DNA of 64,000 nt from Lachnospiraceae bacterium JC7 (GCA_000513555.1 ALYD01000013.1:1-64000), one strand, 5' to 3'; counted from the stretch's first letter, positions 1 to 8,741 are shown. Translations and numbers: made by a program. The notes: generated from the sequence alone by a model not told the origin.

Positions 1-60
1 GCAGTAATAATTTTTGTTGTCAAACAAAATCGAGTATTTATTTTAATACAAAAAATCGAT

Positions 61-90
61 ACAAAAAAGCAGGTTCATCAGAACCTGCTT
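61..90 (-). terminator. Terminator overlapping the end of the CAP gene
   Basis: A perfect 10-bp stem (67-76 with 81-90) encloses a TGAT loop and is followed on the minus strand by a run of Us. The stop codon of the CAP-domain gene lies in the loop, so the last codons form part of the stem. Confidence 0.8.
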
Positions 91-857
91 CCGAACTCCT
101 GTACCCAATAGTACACTCCGTTGCTTTTATAAACTCCTATGCCCATTTCCCTGAAATCCCCAAGGATATTTTTTCTGTGACCGCTTGAGTTCAGCCATGC
201 GTCAAACACCTGATCCACAGACATTTGTCCATACGCTATATTCTCTGCCGCTTTTCTATAGGTATAACCCTGCTCTTTCATTAAAGAAAAGCACTTCGTA
301 CCGTCTGGTCTTGAATGAGAATAATATCTGCTGAGCTCTTCTGCCCTGTCCATCGCCACTTTCGAGAGAGTATCGTTGATCCTGTATGAAGTCATTCCTC
401 TGTCAGCTCTGTAAGCATTGACCCTGTTACATAATTCTTCGGAAAGCTCTTCATAACTCATGTCGCCCGAATCACAACCGCAGTACACAAAATCCCCGAG
501 CATCCCTGTAGTTCCCCTTATGGAACAGTAGTTGCCGAAACCCGACTGACATTGTCCCTGCACTCCGCATGAACATTGTCCGCTTCCCATTCCATTGCAG
601 TATATTAATGCTCCGTCATCGCCAAACAGATACGGTATACCGTCTATATATCTCCATCCTGTGACCATGAAATTTGTTGCAGGATCTACATAATATATTT
701 TACCGGAATCAGATATCCACCCGGTCCTTACAGACATTCCGTTTTCAATGTAAGTCCACTGCTGTCCCATCCGGAGCCAGCTGCCCGCCTGAACCGATAC
801 AGACATAAATATGCAGGCTGATATCATAGCCGCAAATGATAAAATTCTTTTCTTCAT
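78..857 (-). CDS. Secreted CAP-domain protein with cell-wall-binding repeats
   Basis: 259 residues. Residues 1-24 form a signal peptide. Residues 26-86 carry two or three GW-type cell-wall-binding repeats (WTYIENG, TGWISDSGKIYY, TGWRYIDG). Residues 87-128 are an unusual Cys/Gly-rich linker with nine cysteines. Residues 132-259 are a CAP (SCP/PR-1-like) domain with NAYRADRG, AAENIAYG and WLNSSGHRKNIL. Family members are extracellular and their biochemical activity in bacteria is mostly unknown. The start has GAGGGG seven bases upstream. The gene stands alone with its own terminator. Family assignment is firm; function is not known. Confidence 0.85.
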   Translation of the reverse strand: MKKRILSFAAMISACIFMSVSVQAGSWLRMGQQWTYIENGMSVRTGWISDSGKIYYVDPATNFMVTGWRYIDGIPYLFGDDGALIYCNGMGSGQCSCGVQGQCQSGFGNYCSIRGTTGMLGDFVYCGCDSGDMSYEELSEELCNRVNAYRADRGMTSYRINDTLSKVAMDRAEELSRYYSHSRPDGTKCFSLMKEQGYTYRKAAENIAYGQMSVDQVFDAWLNSSGHRKNILGDFREMGIGVYKSNGVYYWVQEFGSRF

Positions 858-1002
858 TCTTTTCCCCTCAGGTATTTCCAGATCACTGTTTACCTGAAGC
901 CCTTCTTTGAACTTTAAAAATATTTGATTAATAATTGCAAAAAATGCTTCATTTTTAATTTCAACTCATTTCTAAAGTATACTATGAAGAAAGTATTTTA
1001 CA

Positions 1003-1038
1003 AGTTAAAAAGGCGGTGCTATTTCGCTGCACCGCCTC
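1003..1038 (-). terminator. Terminator of the GAPDH gene
   Basis: GGCGGTGC at 1012-1019 pairs with GCACCGCC at 1029-1036, and U residues follow on the minus strand. It lies about 75 bases beyond the GAPDH stop. Confidence 0.8.
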
Positions 1039-1110
1039 ATTATTTCACTCTTAATATATATTTAAATATTCGTTTATTATATCTATACTATTTAGCTTAA
1101 CCTTACCGGG

Positions 1111-2226
1111 TTATTTCTTCTTCTCGTTCTGCTTCTTGTCAGCATCCTGAGCTGCAGGTACAGCCTTAGGCTCTTCCTTTTTTCCGTTCTTTGCAGCAAG
1201 AGCAGCGGCCTTTGCATCCTTACGTGCAACATACTGCAAAAGATTGATGCACTGGTTTGAATAACCCCACTCATTGTCATACCATGCAATAAGCTTTACG
1301 AAATTATCATCAAGCATGATACCTGCCTTAACATCAAAGATACATGTCTGGAAGTTTCCTCTCAGATCAGAAGAAACGATCTCATCTGTGTTGTACTCGA
1401 TGATATCCTTCATTTCGTGGCGGGATGCATGCTCGATTGCCTCACAGATCTCTTCATAATTTGTCTTTGTCTTGAGTACTGCTGTAAGGTCAACTACAGA
1501 AACATCGTTTGTAGGAACGCGGAAGCTGAGGCCTGTCATCTTACCCTTAAGCTCCGGGATAACCATACCGACAGCCTTTGCTGCACCGGTTGAGGAAGGA
1601 ATAATGTTGTTGAATACAGAACGTCCTGTTCTCCAGTCACGGCCTCCGTTGGAGTCTACAGGCTTCTGCTTTGAAGTTGATGCATGAATTGTGGACATAA
1701 GAGCACGTTCGATTCCGAACTTCTCATTAAGGACCTTCGCAAGAGGTGCAAGACAGTTTGTTGTACATGAAGCATTGGAAATGATTCTCATAGACGGATC
1801 ATAACTCTCATTGTTTACTCCGAATACAAATGTCGGGAAATCCGGGTCCTTTCCCGGTGCTGTAAGGATAACCTTCTTTGCACCGCCCTTAAAATGCTTC
1901 TCGCAGTCCTCAAGGCGAAGGAACTTACCTGTTGACTCGATGATATACTCGGCTCCTGTTGATGCCCAATCAATGTTGGCAGGATCATCCTCTGAGAATA
2001 CATGTATCTTCTTCCCATTGATAACAAGCTCATTCTCTGTGCAGCGAACACGTCCTCTGAATCTTCCGAAAACAGAATCATACTCCATCTGATATGCCAT
2101 ACGTGCAAGATCCGCATTTCTGAGGTTGATTGCACATACCTCGATGTCATTGTCACGCTCCTCAAGAATTCTCAGGATAACTCTGGCGATACGTCCGAAT
2201 CCATTGATACCAACTTTTACTAACAT
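1111..2226 (-). CDS. gap: Glyceraldehyde-3-phosphate dehydrogenase, type I, with C-terminal tail
   Basis: 371 residues, about 35 longer than the usual 330-340. It oxidises glyceraldehyde 3-phosphate with NAD(P) and phosphate in glycolysis. Visible are the GINGFGRIAR dinucleotide fold (7-16), the catalytic Cys154 in SNASCTTNC, the partner His181, and WYDNEWGYSNQ near the C-terminus. The strand-2 position that is Asp in classical NAD-dependent enzymes (INDL) reads INLR here, so cofactor preference is open. The last ~36 residues are a Lys/Ala/Glu/Pro-rich tail not found in typical GAPDH. AGAGGAG precedes the ATG. It supplies C3 flux, and its substrate is also an acceptor for the sulfofructose transaldolase encoded further along. 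Confidence 0.95.
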   Translation of the reverse strand: MLVKVGINGFGRIARVILRILEERDNDIEVCAINLRNADLARMAYQMEYDSVFGRFRGRVRCTENELVINGKKIHVFSEDDPANIDWASTGAEYIIESTGKFLRLEDCEKHFKGGAKKVILTAPGKDPDFPTFVFGVNNESYDPSMRIISNASCTTNCLAPLAKVLNEKFGIERALMSTIHASTSKQKPVDSNGGRDWRTGRSVFNNIIPSSTGAAKAVGMVIPELKGKMTGLSFRVPTNDVSVVDLTAVLKTKTNYEEICEAIEHASRHEMKDIIEYNTDEIVSSDLRGNFQTCIFDVKAGIMLDDNFVKLIAWYDNEWGYSNQCINLLQYVARKDAKAAALAAKNGKKEEPKAVPAAQDADKKQNEKKK

Positions 2227-2420
2227 AATTACTCCTCTCTATTTCATAAAATCAACTATCGGGATTGTATCACTATGAAATTTGCATGAAAACAAATGAT
2301 ATTTTTCGGACATTTATGATTATTTTTTATCATTCCTCGCAAATTTTTAACAATCAGCTAGTATACATTCAACAAAGCTCGATATTCCGTTATTTTTAGC
2401 GTTTATTGTATACAATTTAA

Positions 2421-2462
2421 GTTTGCCCTCGAGGCATTTCGCTTGGAGAAATCCAATTTTTT
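2421..2462 (+). ncRNA. Candidate small hairpin-terminator RNA
   Basis: On the plus strand TGCC-CTCGA-GGCA (2424-2436) is followed by TTTCGC and a perfect GNRA-capped terminator, TTGGA-GAAA-TCCAA (2443-2456), then six Ts. Both flanking genes lie on the other strand, so this terminator serves no visible gene. A similar layout occurs on the minus strand at 17704-17757. No promoter was identified with confidence. The rest of the 2227-2535 gap shows only the GAPDH upstream region and the terminator at 2468-2514. Confidence 0.35.
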
Positions 2463-2467
2463 GTATC

Positions 2468-2514
2468 AAAAAAAGTGCAGCCCCCAAAGCCTTTTTGGCC
2501 CTGGAAACTGCACT
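2468..2514 (-). terminator. Terminator of the DUF4234 gene
   Basis: AGTGCAG (2474-2480) pairs with CTGCACT (2508-2514), an inner G/C-rich pairing extends it, and a minus-strand U run follows (complement of 2468-2473). Confidence 0.75.
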
Positions 2515-2535
2515 CGAAAGCGCTAAAAACCGGTA

Positions 2536-2910
2536 TCAGACATTAATTGAAACATTACCATACGGTGTCAGATCATTGATCTCGGACTGCACTATGGAAT
2601 AAACCAGAAGATCCATTCCGAAAATGGAAAGCAGCAGGAACAGAATCGCTCTGTTCTGGTTCTGTCTTCCTATTTTAACGAAGGTCTCATCAAGCTTTGA
2701 ACCTGTACGGTAAAGCCAGTAAAACTTATAAATACCACATGTCACGATAGAAAGAATGAGTACCAGCCCTGCAGAAGTATCATCTCTGTGATCTGTTATC
2801 TCATTGACATCTCTGGCTATGCAATACTGCCAATACAGCATGAACAAACCGCATGTCACTATCGAAAGTAAAATCGATATCACTATATCACGCTTATTTA
2901 CCTGAACCAT
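2536..2910 (-). CDS. DUF4234 small membrane protein
   Basis: 124 residues from the ATG at 2910, chosen because GGAGGAG sits six bases upstream; the frame stays open 51 bases further 5' without a comparable site. Three hydrophobic segments are visible, at about residues 7-29, 46-68 and 90-115. The two SIVTCG(L/I)...YW boxes are the DUF4234 signature. Family function is unknown. A MerR regulator lies directly upstream on the same strand, with about 80 bases between them, so the two may be co-transcribed. Confidence 0.75.
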   Translation of the reverse strand: MVQVNKRDIVISILLSIVTCGLFMLYWQYCIARDVNEITDHRDDTSAGLVLILSIVTCGIYKFYWLYRTGSKLDETFVKIGRQNQNRAILFLLLSIFGMDLLVYSIVQSEINDLTPYGNVSINV

Positions 2911-2989
2911 CAGTTCTCCTCCATACCCTTGTGCACCGGAATCATGCCGGGGCACATTCATTTTTTCAAAAAAATTCCGAGGCTTCGAT

Positions 2990-3751
2990 TCAGATCCTGC
3001 CTATGTCAAACTCCACACAAACCAGATCCTCTACATCTTCCTCCGGGCTGCCCATGATCTGATAGATATAGACTTCGCCCTCAGGATTGTACCCTATGGC
3101 CCTTATCTCGTCAATGATGCCTCTGATATCCCTGTAACTCATCATACTGCCCTTCTCATGTCTGCATATGGTCCTGTAATACTTATGAGCCGGGATCGTC
3201 ACAGTTTCCTTCTCGATTTCTTTAATAGGCGTAATGAACAGAAGCGCATGCTCCTCAGGCCACACATCATTTTCAAGATTCTCTTTCCTGATCCTGAATA
3301 CGGAATGGGCAATACCTCCATTATCCGCAAGCGAATTATAGATGTTCCCGAAACCCTCGTTCGTAACCACATAGCAATATGAGCTGTTACGAACACCTAT
3401 CTCATATGGAATGTCATCCCGCACCATACTTAGGAGCCTCGCAGAATCCAGATTGCTGTTTATCTTGGCTCTGATCCACATCTCCTCATTTCTGAGCCTT
3501 CGGATGGAGTCTTCCAGTTCTTCTGTTGCGTACTTTATATCCTGCCCTTTCATAAGACGGGATATGGTACTGAGAGACATCCCCATGGTACTGTACTCAT
3601 GGATCATAACTATGAGATTCAGATCATGCTCGTTATATTCACGATAATTGTTTTCTTTGTTTCTATGAGGGTCTATCATTCCCTTTTTTTCATAGAAACG
3701 GATCATATCCTTCGAGACTCCTGTCATTTGACTTGCCTGATTGATATTCAT
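2990..3751 (-). CDS. MerR-family transcriptional regulator
   Basis: About 253 residues. The N-terminal winged helix-turn-helix has the MerR signature (NINQASQMTGVSKDMIRFYEKKG), followed by a coiled dimerisation helix (about 75-110) and a ~140-residue C-terminal region resembling the effector-binding (GyrI/BmrR-like) fold. An in-frame ATG three codons upstream (3760) is possible, but the AGGGG site is better spaced for 3751. The ligand is not evident. The DUF4234 gene downstream is a plausible target. Confidence 0.85.
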   Translation of the reverse strand: MNINQASQMTGVSKDMIRFYEKKGMIDPHRNKENNYREYNEHDLNLIVMIHEYSTMGMSLSTISRLMKGQDIKYATEELEDSIRRLRNEEMWIRAKINSNLDSARLLSMVRDDIPYEIGVRNSSYCYVVTNEGFGNIYNSLADNGGIAHSVFRIRKENLENDVWPEEHALLFITPIKEIEKETVTIPAHKYYRTICRHEKGSMMSYRDIRGIIDEIRAIGYNPEGEVYIYQIMGSPEEDVEDLVCVEFDIGRI

Positions 3752-3865
3752 TGTCCTCATCCCCTATTTCAATCACTACTTTCTATTTTATATTGACCTT
3801 GGAATAGTTCCAACCTTTATTATTAAAATATGTAAAACCCTCAAACAAATATCTATATTCTAACA

Positions 3866-3904
3866 AAAATACTCATGACTCCCCCTAAAGTCATGAGTAT
3901 TTTT
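3866..3904. terminator. Bidirectional terminator-like hairpin
   Basis: AAAAATACTCATGAC (3866-3880) mirrors GTCATGAGTATTTTT (3890-3904) around CTCCCCCTAAA. A/T runs on both sides allow termination in either direction. It lies between the NifX-like gene and the MerR promoter, which insulates them. Confidence 0.75.
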
Positions 3905-3933
3905 GTGGTTATTTTTTTAACCTCAGACAGAAG

Positions 3934-3965
3934 AAAGGAGCCCGTCTTTTCAGACCGGCTCCTTT
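3934..3965 (-). terminator. Terminator of the NifX-like gene
   Basis: AAAGGAGC (34-41 of this block) pairs with GCTCCTTT (3958-3965), with an inner GTCT/AGAC pairing and a pyrimidine-rich tail on the minus strand. Confidence 0.6.
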
Positions 3966-4025
3966 GAAGCTTAACTATTGTTCTTTGATACTGAAGAAAT
4001 CATGTCATCCAGGCAAAATCCCACC

Positions 4026-4385
4026 TCACGCCAAACGTGCTTCGTCCATATCGCACATTGCAGTACCTTCACAGCAATTCAGGCATCCCTTAGCGAACTG
4101 TTCAGCAGCCTCATTACAGCTTCCGTATACTTCACTAAACACTCTTATACCTAATTGTGCGAGTGTAACCTGCGCATCCTGGTCAATGTCTCCGCATATG
4201 ACTGCGTTCACACCTATCCTGCGCAGAATACCGGCAAGAGCACAATGGCCCTGCCCATCGGTACTGACAACAGATGAATCTATGATAACATTTTTCTCGA
4301 TATTATAGAGCTTAAAGAATCTAGTCTTCTCAAATTGCTGAAATACCTCTTTGTTATCAGGATCATAAGTAATTGCAATAATCAT
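4026..4385 (-). CDS. NifX/NifB-like (dinitrogenase Fe-Mo cofactor domain) protein
   Basis: 119 residues matching the small Nitro_FeMo-Co family: IIAITYDPDNKEVFQQFEKT at the start, the TDGQGHCALAGILRR region, and VNAVICGDID. The C-terminal tail adds a Cys cluster (GCLNCCEGTAMC). In nitrogen fixers such domains carry FeMo-cofactor precursors. Stand-alone copies in non-fixing anaerobes have no settled role and are thought to handle Fe-S species. No nif genes are nearby. GAAGGTGAT precedes the ATG. Confidence 0.85.
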   Translation of the reverse strand: MIIAITYDPDNKEVFQQFEKTRFFKLYNIEKNVIIDSSVVSTDGQGHCALAGILRRIGVNAVICGDIDQDAQVTLAQLGIRVFSEVYGSCNEAAEQFAKGCLNCCEGTAMCDMDEARLA

Positions 4386-4734
4386 AGTTTCATCACCTTC
4401 TTCTATTCAATTTTCTATACTTTTTTCCCGGCTCGACACCGGATTTTTCCGACAAAAGGCCGAACTGATACCAAAAATATCAGATACCCCGAACATGCCG
4501 ATTGATAATTTAATTATAGATTTAATTAATTAAGAATACAAGTCGTGCATTTAATTTGATACCAAACTTTAAAATTTATAATTCATAGGATAAATTTTTT
4601 TTGAGTTTTTCTGTGACCTCCCTGTATAGAAATCTGTCTATATAGATAGACGAGCAAAAAACAAAGATGATGAACATTCCATCATCAATGAGTGAATACT
4701 ATTCACCCGCACCATTTAATAAGGAGAATCAAAT
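4386..4734. other. Intergenic region upstream of the SIMPL gene
   Basis: No gene seen. The block is AT-rich and diverges to the NifX-like gene (minus) and the SIMPL gene (plus). It holds a short perfect palindrome, GTCTAT-ATAG-ATAGAC at 4636-4651, about 85 bases before the SIMPL start, where an operator could sit. AT-rich half-sites TTAATTA and TAATTAA occur at 4510-4529. Confidence 0.4.
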
Positions 4735-5529
4735 ATGAAAAACCTCAGAACATCAGCATTTTATGCAGGCCTTGCAGCATTTACCATCATCACTTCCGCA
4801 GTTCTTACGGGATGCGGATCCACATCCATCCCCGCTGTAAGCATTCAGGCACAAACGGAAGCGACCCTTCAGGAAGACACTTCTGACAGCACTGTATCCG
4901 ACGGAACTATTTCTGTATCCGCTACCGGTCAGGTTTATGTAGTTCCTGATATGGCAGAGATCTCATTCGGAATAACCACAGAGAATTCAGATGTCAAGAA
5001 GGCTCAGGAGATAAACAGCAAGGATACCCAGAAAGTCATAGATAAACTAAAAGAACTCGGAATAGATGAGAAGAGTATAAAGACCTCAGGGTACGATGTA
5101 TATCCCCAGTACGATTATGATACCTATGGCGAAGAAAGAATCGTCGGATATAATGTGAATACCATGCTCACAGTCAAGGATCTGAAAACCGAGGAATCAG
5201 GCAATGTCATTTCCCAGTGCGTTGATGCCGGCATAAACACCATGAGCGGAATTTCCTTCTCCTGCTCAAATTATGATGAAGCCTATAATGAAGCATTGGC
5301 AAAAGCCGTAAAGAAGGCAGAGGAAAAGGCCCAGGCTCTCGCAGATGCCTCCGGCAAAACTCTCGGGGAAGTCATTTACATCGAAGAGGGATATCAGGAC
5401 TGCAGTCTTCAGTACACAAACATGTATATGAACGATCTTGAGAGCTCTGTGGCAAAGGCAGACGCTACTATCCTCCCCGGTGAATCGGATATCCAGGCAT
5501 CCGTTACCATAGCATATTCAGTCAGATAA
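4735..5529 (+). CDS. SIMPL (DUF541) domain lipoprotein
   Basis: 264 residues. The signal peptide ends in a lipobox (VLTGC, Cys about 27), so the protein is probably anchored to the outer face of the membrane. Residues ~55-262 are a SIMPL/DUF541 domain: ISVSATGQVYVVPDMAEISFGI, a K-rich helical segment, then YDVYPQYDYD and the C-terminal SVTIAYSV. The family includes periplasmic oxidative-stress proteins and the pore-forming BP26; the role in Gram-positives is unclear. AAGGAGAA lies eight bases before the ATG. Confidence 0.85.
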   Translation: MKNLRTSAFYAGLAAFTIITSAVLTGCGSTSIPAVSIQAQTEATLQEDTSDSTVSDGTISVSATGQVYVVPDMAEISFGITTENSDVKKAQEINSKDTQKVIDKLKELGIDEKSIKTSGYDVYPQYDYDTYGEERIVGYNVNTMLTVKDLKTEESGNVISQCVDAGINTMSGISFSCSNYDEAYNEALAKAVKKAEEKAQALADASGKTLGEVIYIEEGYQDCSLQYTNMYMNDLESSVAKADATILPGESDIQASVTIAYSVR

Positions 5530-6047
5530 TATGAAGGAATAATCACGAATTATACCGGAAAGCCCTAAGGCACTGTCAGTCACCCTCGGTTTGTATATTT
5601 CCGCTGTAATTTGTAGTTTGGCAAGATCCCCCTGAAAAATAAAAAGGGCGTGTAGAAAACGAGATAACATCTTCTACACGCCTATGCCAACGTTTCTTAC
5701 TTGTGAACTTTGTGCCCATAAGATTACTTACTATAATTCTCCCACCACCTTCATGATAAATCATTTCTGACGAAAAAGCAACAAAAATATTAAATTTTTT
5801 TCTTTTTTTGTAATGCTTATGAAAGATTTAATTTTCGCTTTTGCCCGTGCAAATTTAATAATTTAAAGCAGAGAATTACTTTTTTCCGGAATTTATTTTC
5901 AAACATACCAGAAATATTTACCGATCATTCAAAAATGATACACATTATATCACATTCGTACTGATGGTCCCTCATCACTCTAAAAATACGAAAGGAAGTA
6001 ATATTATCCCATATACCGGGGTCTGATAAAAAGTATCAGACAGCAAA
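5530..6047. other. Intergenic region with an orphan minus-strand terminator
   Basis: About 570 bases without a convincing gene. The clear element is a perfect 11-bp hairpin, GGCGTGTAGAA (5647-5657) with TTCTACACGCC (5672-5682), followed by U residues on the minus strand (complement of 5641-5645). It would end a minus-strand transcript starting somewhere in 5700-5950, but no protein gene is there. A 62-codon frame (5576-5764) runs straight through the terminator and is not credible. The stretch 5765-6000 is very AT-rich. Confidence 0.5.
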
Positions 6048-6075
6048 AGAGCTCCGAAATCAACTTCGGAGCTCT
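6044..6075 (-). terminator. Terminator of the ROK regulator
   Basis: AGAGCTCCGAA (6048-6058) pairs with TTCGGAGCTCT (6065-6075), with a short U-rich end on the minus strand. It closes the sulfoquinovose block. Confidence 0.75.
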
Positions 6076-6098
6076 CTTGCTTTTGGTCTAAGATTTTC

Positions 6099-7286
6099 TT
6101 ATGCCTTCAACTTTAATATTTTATCGTTGAAAACTATGGCAACCGCACCAATGGAATCTTCACTGTCGCCCAATGTGGATTTATTTATGAAATCCCTGTC
6201 TTCTATATTGTAGCGTTCGATAAAGACCTTCTTAAAGTTTTCTTTGATATATGGCAGTTCAAAGAGGCTGCCGTAATAAATGATCTTATCCGGAGGCAGA
6301 ACCATGGAAACATTGTTCAGGGCAAGAGCAAGCTTGTCCATCACAGACTGAAGTATCTTTTCCAGTCCCGAATCATGAATACTTCCCCACAAAGAAACGG
6401 TCTTTGCCGTTATCTTTTCTCTGTCGCCTCCAAGAGCTTCCCAAAGTGCAGGAGTCTCAGTCTCTGAAAACTTCTCTCTGAGCCTTTCAGCAATGGTCTT
6501 TACAGAAACCATGGATTCCAGAGTGTTTCCCTCTTCATCGAGAACAATATGTCCAAGCTCTGAGATCCTTCCGTCCTGATTTCCGTATACCTTGTTGTTT
6601 ATGGCGATGGCTGAACCGAGTCCGGGACCCCACTTTACAAATACAAAGTTTCCTTTTTCCCGTCCCGCACCGTATATCAGTTCAGCTATGGCAAAGGCAT
6701 TAACATTGTTCTCCACAACAACCGGAATCCGGAGACCCCTCTCCAGCTTCCTGCGGACCGGAACCGGCACATCCCAAAGACTCGGGATATCGTCTTCCTT
6801 CATCCTTTCGTTGGAAACATATCCGGGCACGGACACTCCCGCTCCTAGAATGTCGTCCGGACTCAATCCCAGACTGTCCATAAGCTCATAAGCTGTGTCT
6901 ATGATCTTCTCGAGATATATCTCAGGAGGCAGGCTGGTATCTGTTGCCAATGTCTTCTTCAGCAGGCATCGGCCTCTCATGTTGTTCACGGAGACCACTG
7001 TTACATTTCGCTCGATACAGATACCCAGTATCTTAGTATAATCACCGTCAAGTCCTATACGGATCTTCTTGCGACCAACATGAGCTTCTTCTTCCATCTC
7101 TCCGTTTTCTTTGAGAATGCCTATCTCCAGAAGCTCATTGCTTATCTGTGTTACGGCAGCGGCAGTAAGTCCGAGCTGAGTCGCGATGTCCTTCCTCGCC
7201 ATATCACCCTTGTCGTTTAATAAACGGATGATCTTACTTCTGTTTTCTGATTTTACATCATTACTGTTTATCCCCGAGTACTTCAT
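6099..7286 (-). CDS. ROK-family transcriptional repressor of the sulfoquinovose block
   Basis: 395 residues from the ATG at 7286, chosen over an in-frame start at 7349 because GGGGGA lies just upstream and NagC/XylR-type proteins begin this way (MKYSGINSNDVKSENRSKI). N-terminal winged HTH (about 15-75, ARKDIATQLGLTAAAVTQIS), then a ROK sugar-kinase-like domain with GAGVSVPG and GPGLGSAIAINN. The classical CxCGxxGC zinc motif and kinase residues look degenerate, as expected for a regulator. It is the last gene of the block. ROK repressors bind AT-rich palindromes, which fits the operator at 17508-17528. The effector is probably SQ or sulfofructose (inference). Confidence 0.85.
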   Translation of the reverse strand: MKYSGINSNDVKSENRSKIIRLLNDKGDMARKDIATQLGLTAAAVTQISNELLEIGILKENGEMEEEAHVGRKKIRIGLDGDYTKILGICIERNVTVVSVNNMRGRCLLKKTLATDTSLPPEIYLEKIIDTAYELMDSLGLSPDDILGAGVSVPGYVSNERMKEDDIPSLWDVPVPVRRKLERGLRIPVVVENNVNAFAIAELIYGAGREKGNFVFVKWGPGLGSAIAINNKVYGNQDGRISELGHIVLDEEGNTLESMVSVKTIAERLREKFSETETPALWEALGGDREKITAKTVSLWGSIHDSGLEKILQSVMDKLALALNNVSMVLPPDKIIYYGSLFELPYIKENFKKVFIERYNIEDRDFINKSTLGDSEDSIGAVAIVFNDKILKLKA

Positions 7287-7400
7287 ACCGTCCCCCACCA
7301 ACAGACGAAAACCAAAACCTGACATCTTGTCATGAAGTCTACCACCCACTGATGCGTAGGCACAAGTGGATGATAGCCCAAATTTACTGATTTCTTATCA

Positions 7401-8741
7401 TCAGAATCTGCAAACTTCGATATTCAGCATATTGCCGAGCATCTCAAGTTCGTCAGCACAGCTTCCATATGTAACAACATAATGCGGCTCCCAGCCATCC
7501 TTTACTGCATTTTCAACGATCTTCTTCGAATCGTTCTCTGTCTTCACAACAATGGATGTTCCGAGGAACTGACGTGGCTTGTCAAGAACAGAGCCTTCTG
7601 CGATGAAGAATCTGAACTTGCCGTTCTCATCTCTACCTACTCTGAAAATTGTGGCATGTTCTGTGCTTTCACAGCCGAATTCCATGGTAGGTCCGAGCTT
7701 TCTGTTAGGATGTACGCCAACTGCAGCGCCTGTATCCTTTCTTGCCAGATCACAGGCTGCCATTCCGCAATGCCAGAATGTAATGGTGTTATCACCCTCA
7801 TCAAGTGACACAGGGTCGCCGAAGAAGCAGGATCTTCCTGTGAGCTTTGAGCCGATATACATTGACAGAGCACCATATGTATCAGATTCACAGCTTGCAC
7901 TGACTCCGAGAGAATTAAGCAGTGAAAGAACCGCACATACCGGTGTTCCGAAATCTGTAAAGAAATCCGGCCAGCAGCGTGAAGAAATGGCACCGATGTG
8001 ATTCTCTGTCACATAATCCTTATATGCCTTGTAAAGCTTTGCAAAATCCTTTACGTTCTTCTCCGGTGTATTCTCAAGTCCCACGATCTGCTTCTTTGCA
8101 TCCTCGAGGTAAGGTGCACACTCTTCATCAGTATAGGACTTTGCCTTATTGATGAGCTCTCTTGATTCGATGGAATCAAGTGTTGCCCCGAAAACCGATG
8201 TGATATCTGCATCCAGTGCTCTACCGAAGCCGAAGCCCTGAGGTGTATGACCGATGGATACAAGCTTTAATCCCTTAAGATCTGCTTTGACTCTTGCTGC
8301 CTTGATAGCGGCTGCAGCCTTATCGATGATCTCCTTCTCTTCAGGTCCGCCGAACATATACTCGAACTTGGAATCCTTACGGAATGCCTTGATACTGTTC
8401 GCTGCAGAGAAAGCACCTGTGAGTGAATTAAGTCTCAGTCTTCCTCCATCGATAACAGGCTCTCTCAGTGTCCAGAGTAAGATAGGACATGAGAATCTGC
8501 GAAGTACCTCTGTTGCATATGCAGCGTTGGCAAAAGTAATGTTCTGTAAAACTATAAGATCCGGGTTGATCTCATCCAGGAACTCATTCAAAAGATCGAT
8601 AGAGAGAAGCATCTCCTTAGGAACCACAACATCCTCTGTGATATCCTTAAGCATCTTGATTGATTTTTCGAACTGAATCTGTGCACTCTCTAAATGAAAT
8701 GTTCCTACTCCGATAGGCACATAAGCCACCTGAAAACCCAT
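7401..8741 (-). CDS. L-fucose/L-arabinose isomerase-like protein
   Basis: 446 residues, in the FucI/AraA-like superfamily. Segments that support this are DFGTPVCAVLSLLNSLG, CESDTYGALSMYIGSKLTGR, the Trp-His-Cys-Gly box (ITFWHCG) and PTMEFGCESTEHATIFRVG. Such enzymes interconvert aldoses and ketoses with a divalent metal held by Glu/Asp/His. It is the gene after tctA in the sulfoquinovose block, separated from it by a hairpin (8799-8839). It may isomerise SQ, a related sulfosugar or an epimer; the operon also carries a DUF4867 protein, the other isomerase candidate. GAGGAAA precedes the ATG. Substrate not determined. Confidence 0.75.
   Translation of the reverse strand: MGFQVAYVPIGVGTFHLESAQIQFEKSIKMLKDITEDVVVPKEMLLSIDLLNEFLDEINPDLIVLQNITFANAAYATEVLRRFSCPILLWTLREPVIDGGRLRLNSLTGAFSAANSIKAFRKDSKFEYMFGGPEEKEIIDKAAAAIKAARVKADLKGLKLVSIGHTPQGFGFGRALDADITSVFGATLDSIESRELINKAKSYTDEECAPYLEDAKKQIVGLENTPEKNVKDFAKLYKAYKDYVTENHIGAISSRCWPDFFTDFGTPVCAVLSLLNSLGVSASCESDTYGALSMYIGSKLTGRSCFFGDPVSLDEGDNTITFWHCGMAACDLARKDTGAAVGVHPNRKLGPTMEFGCESTEHATIFRVGRDENGKFRFFIAEGSVLDKPRQFLGTSIVVKTENDSKKIVENAVKDGWEPHYVVTYGSCADELEMLGNMLNIEVCRF

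Noticed and set aside
4510-4529. Second ROK operator before the SIMPL gene
   Set aside because: TTAATTA/TAATTAA half-sites occur but arms are short and the region is so AT-rich that chance is likely.
5576-5764. 62-codon minus-strand frame
   Set aside because: It runs through a strong terminator hairpin with its U tail, lacks family resemblance, and is better explained by a non-coding transcript end.
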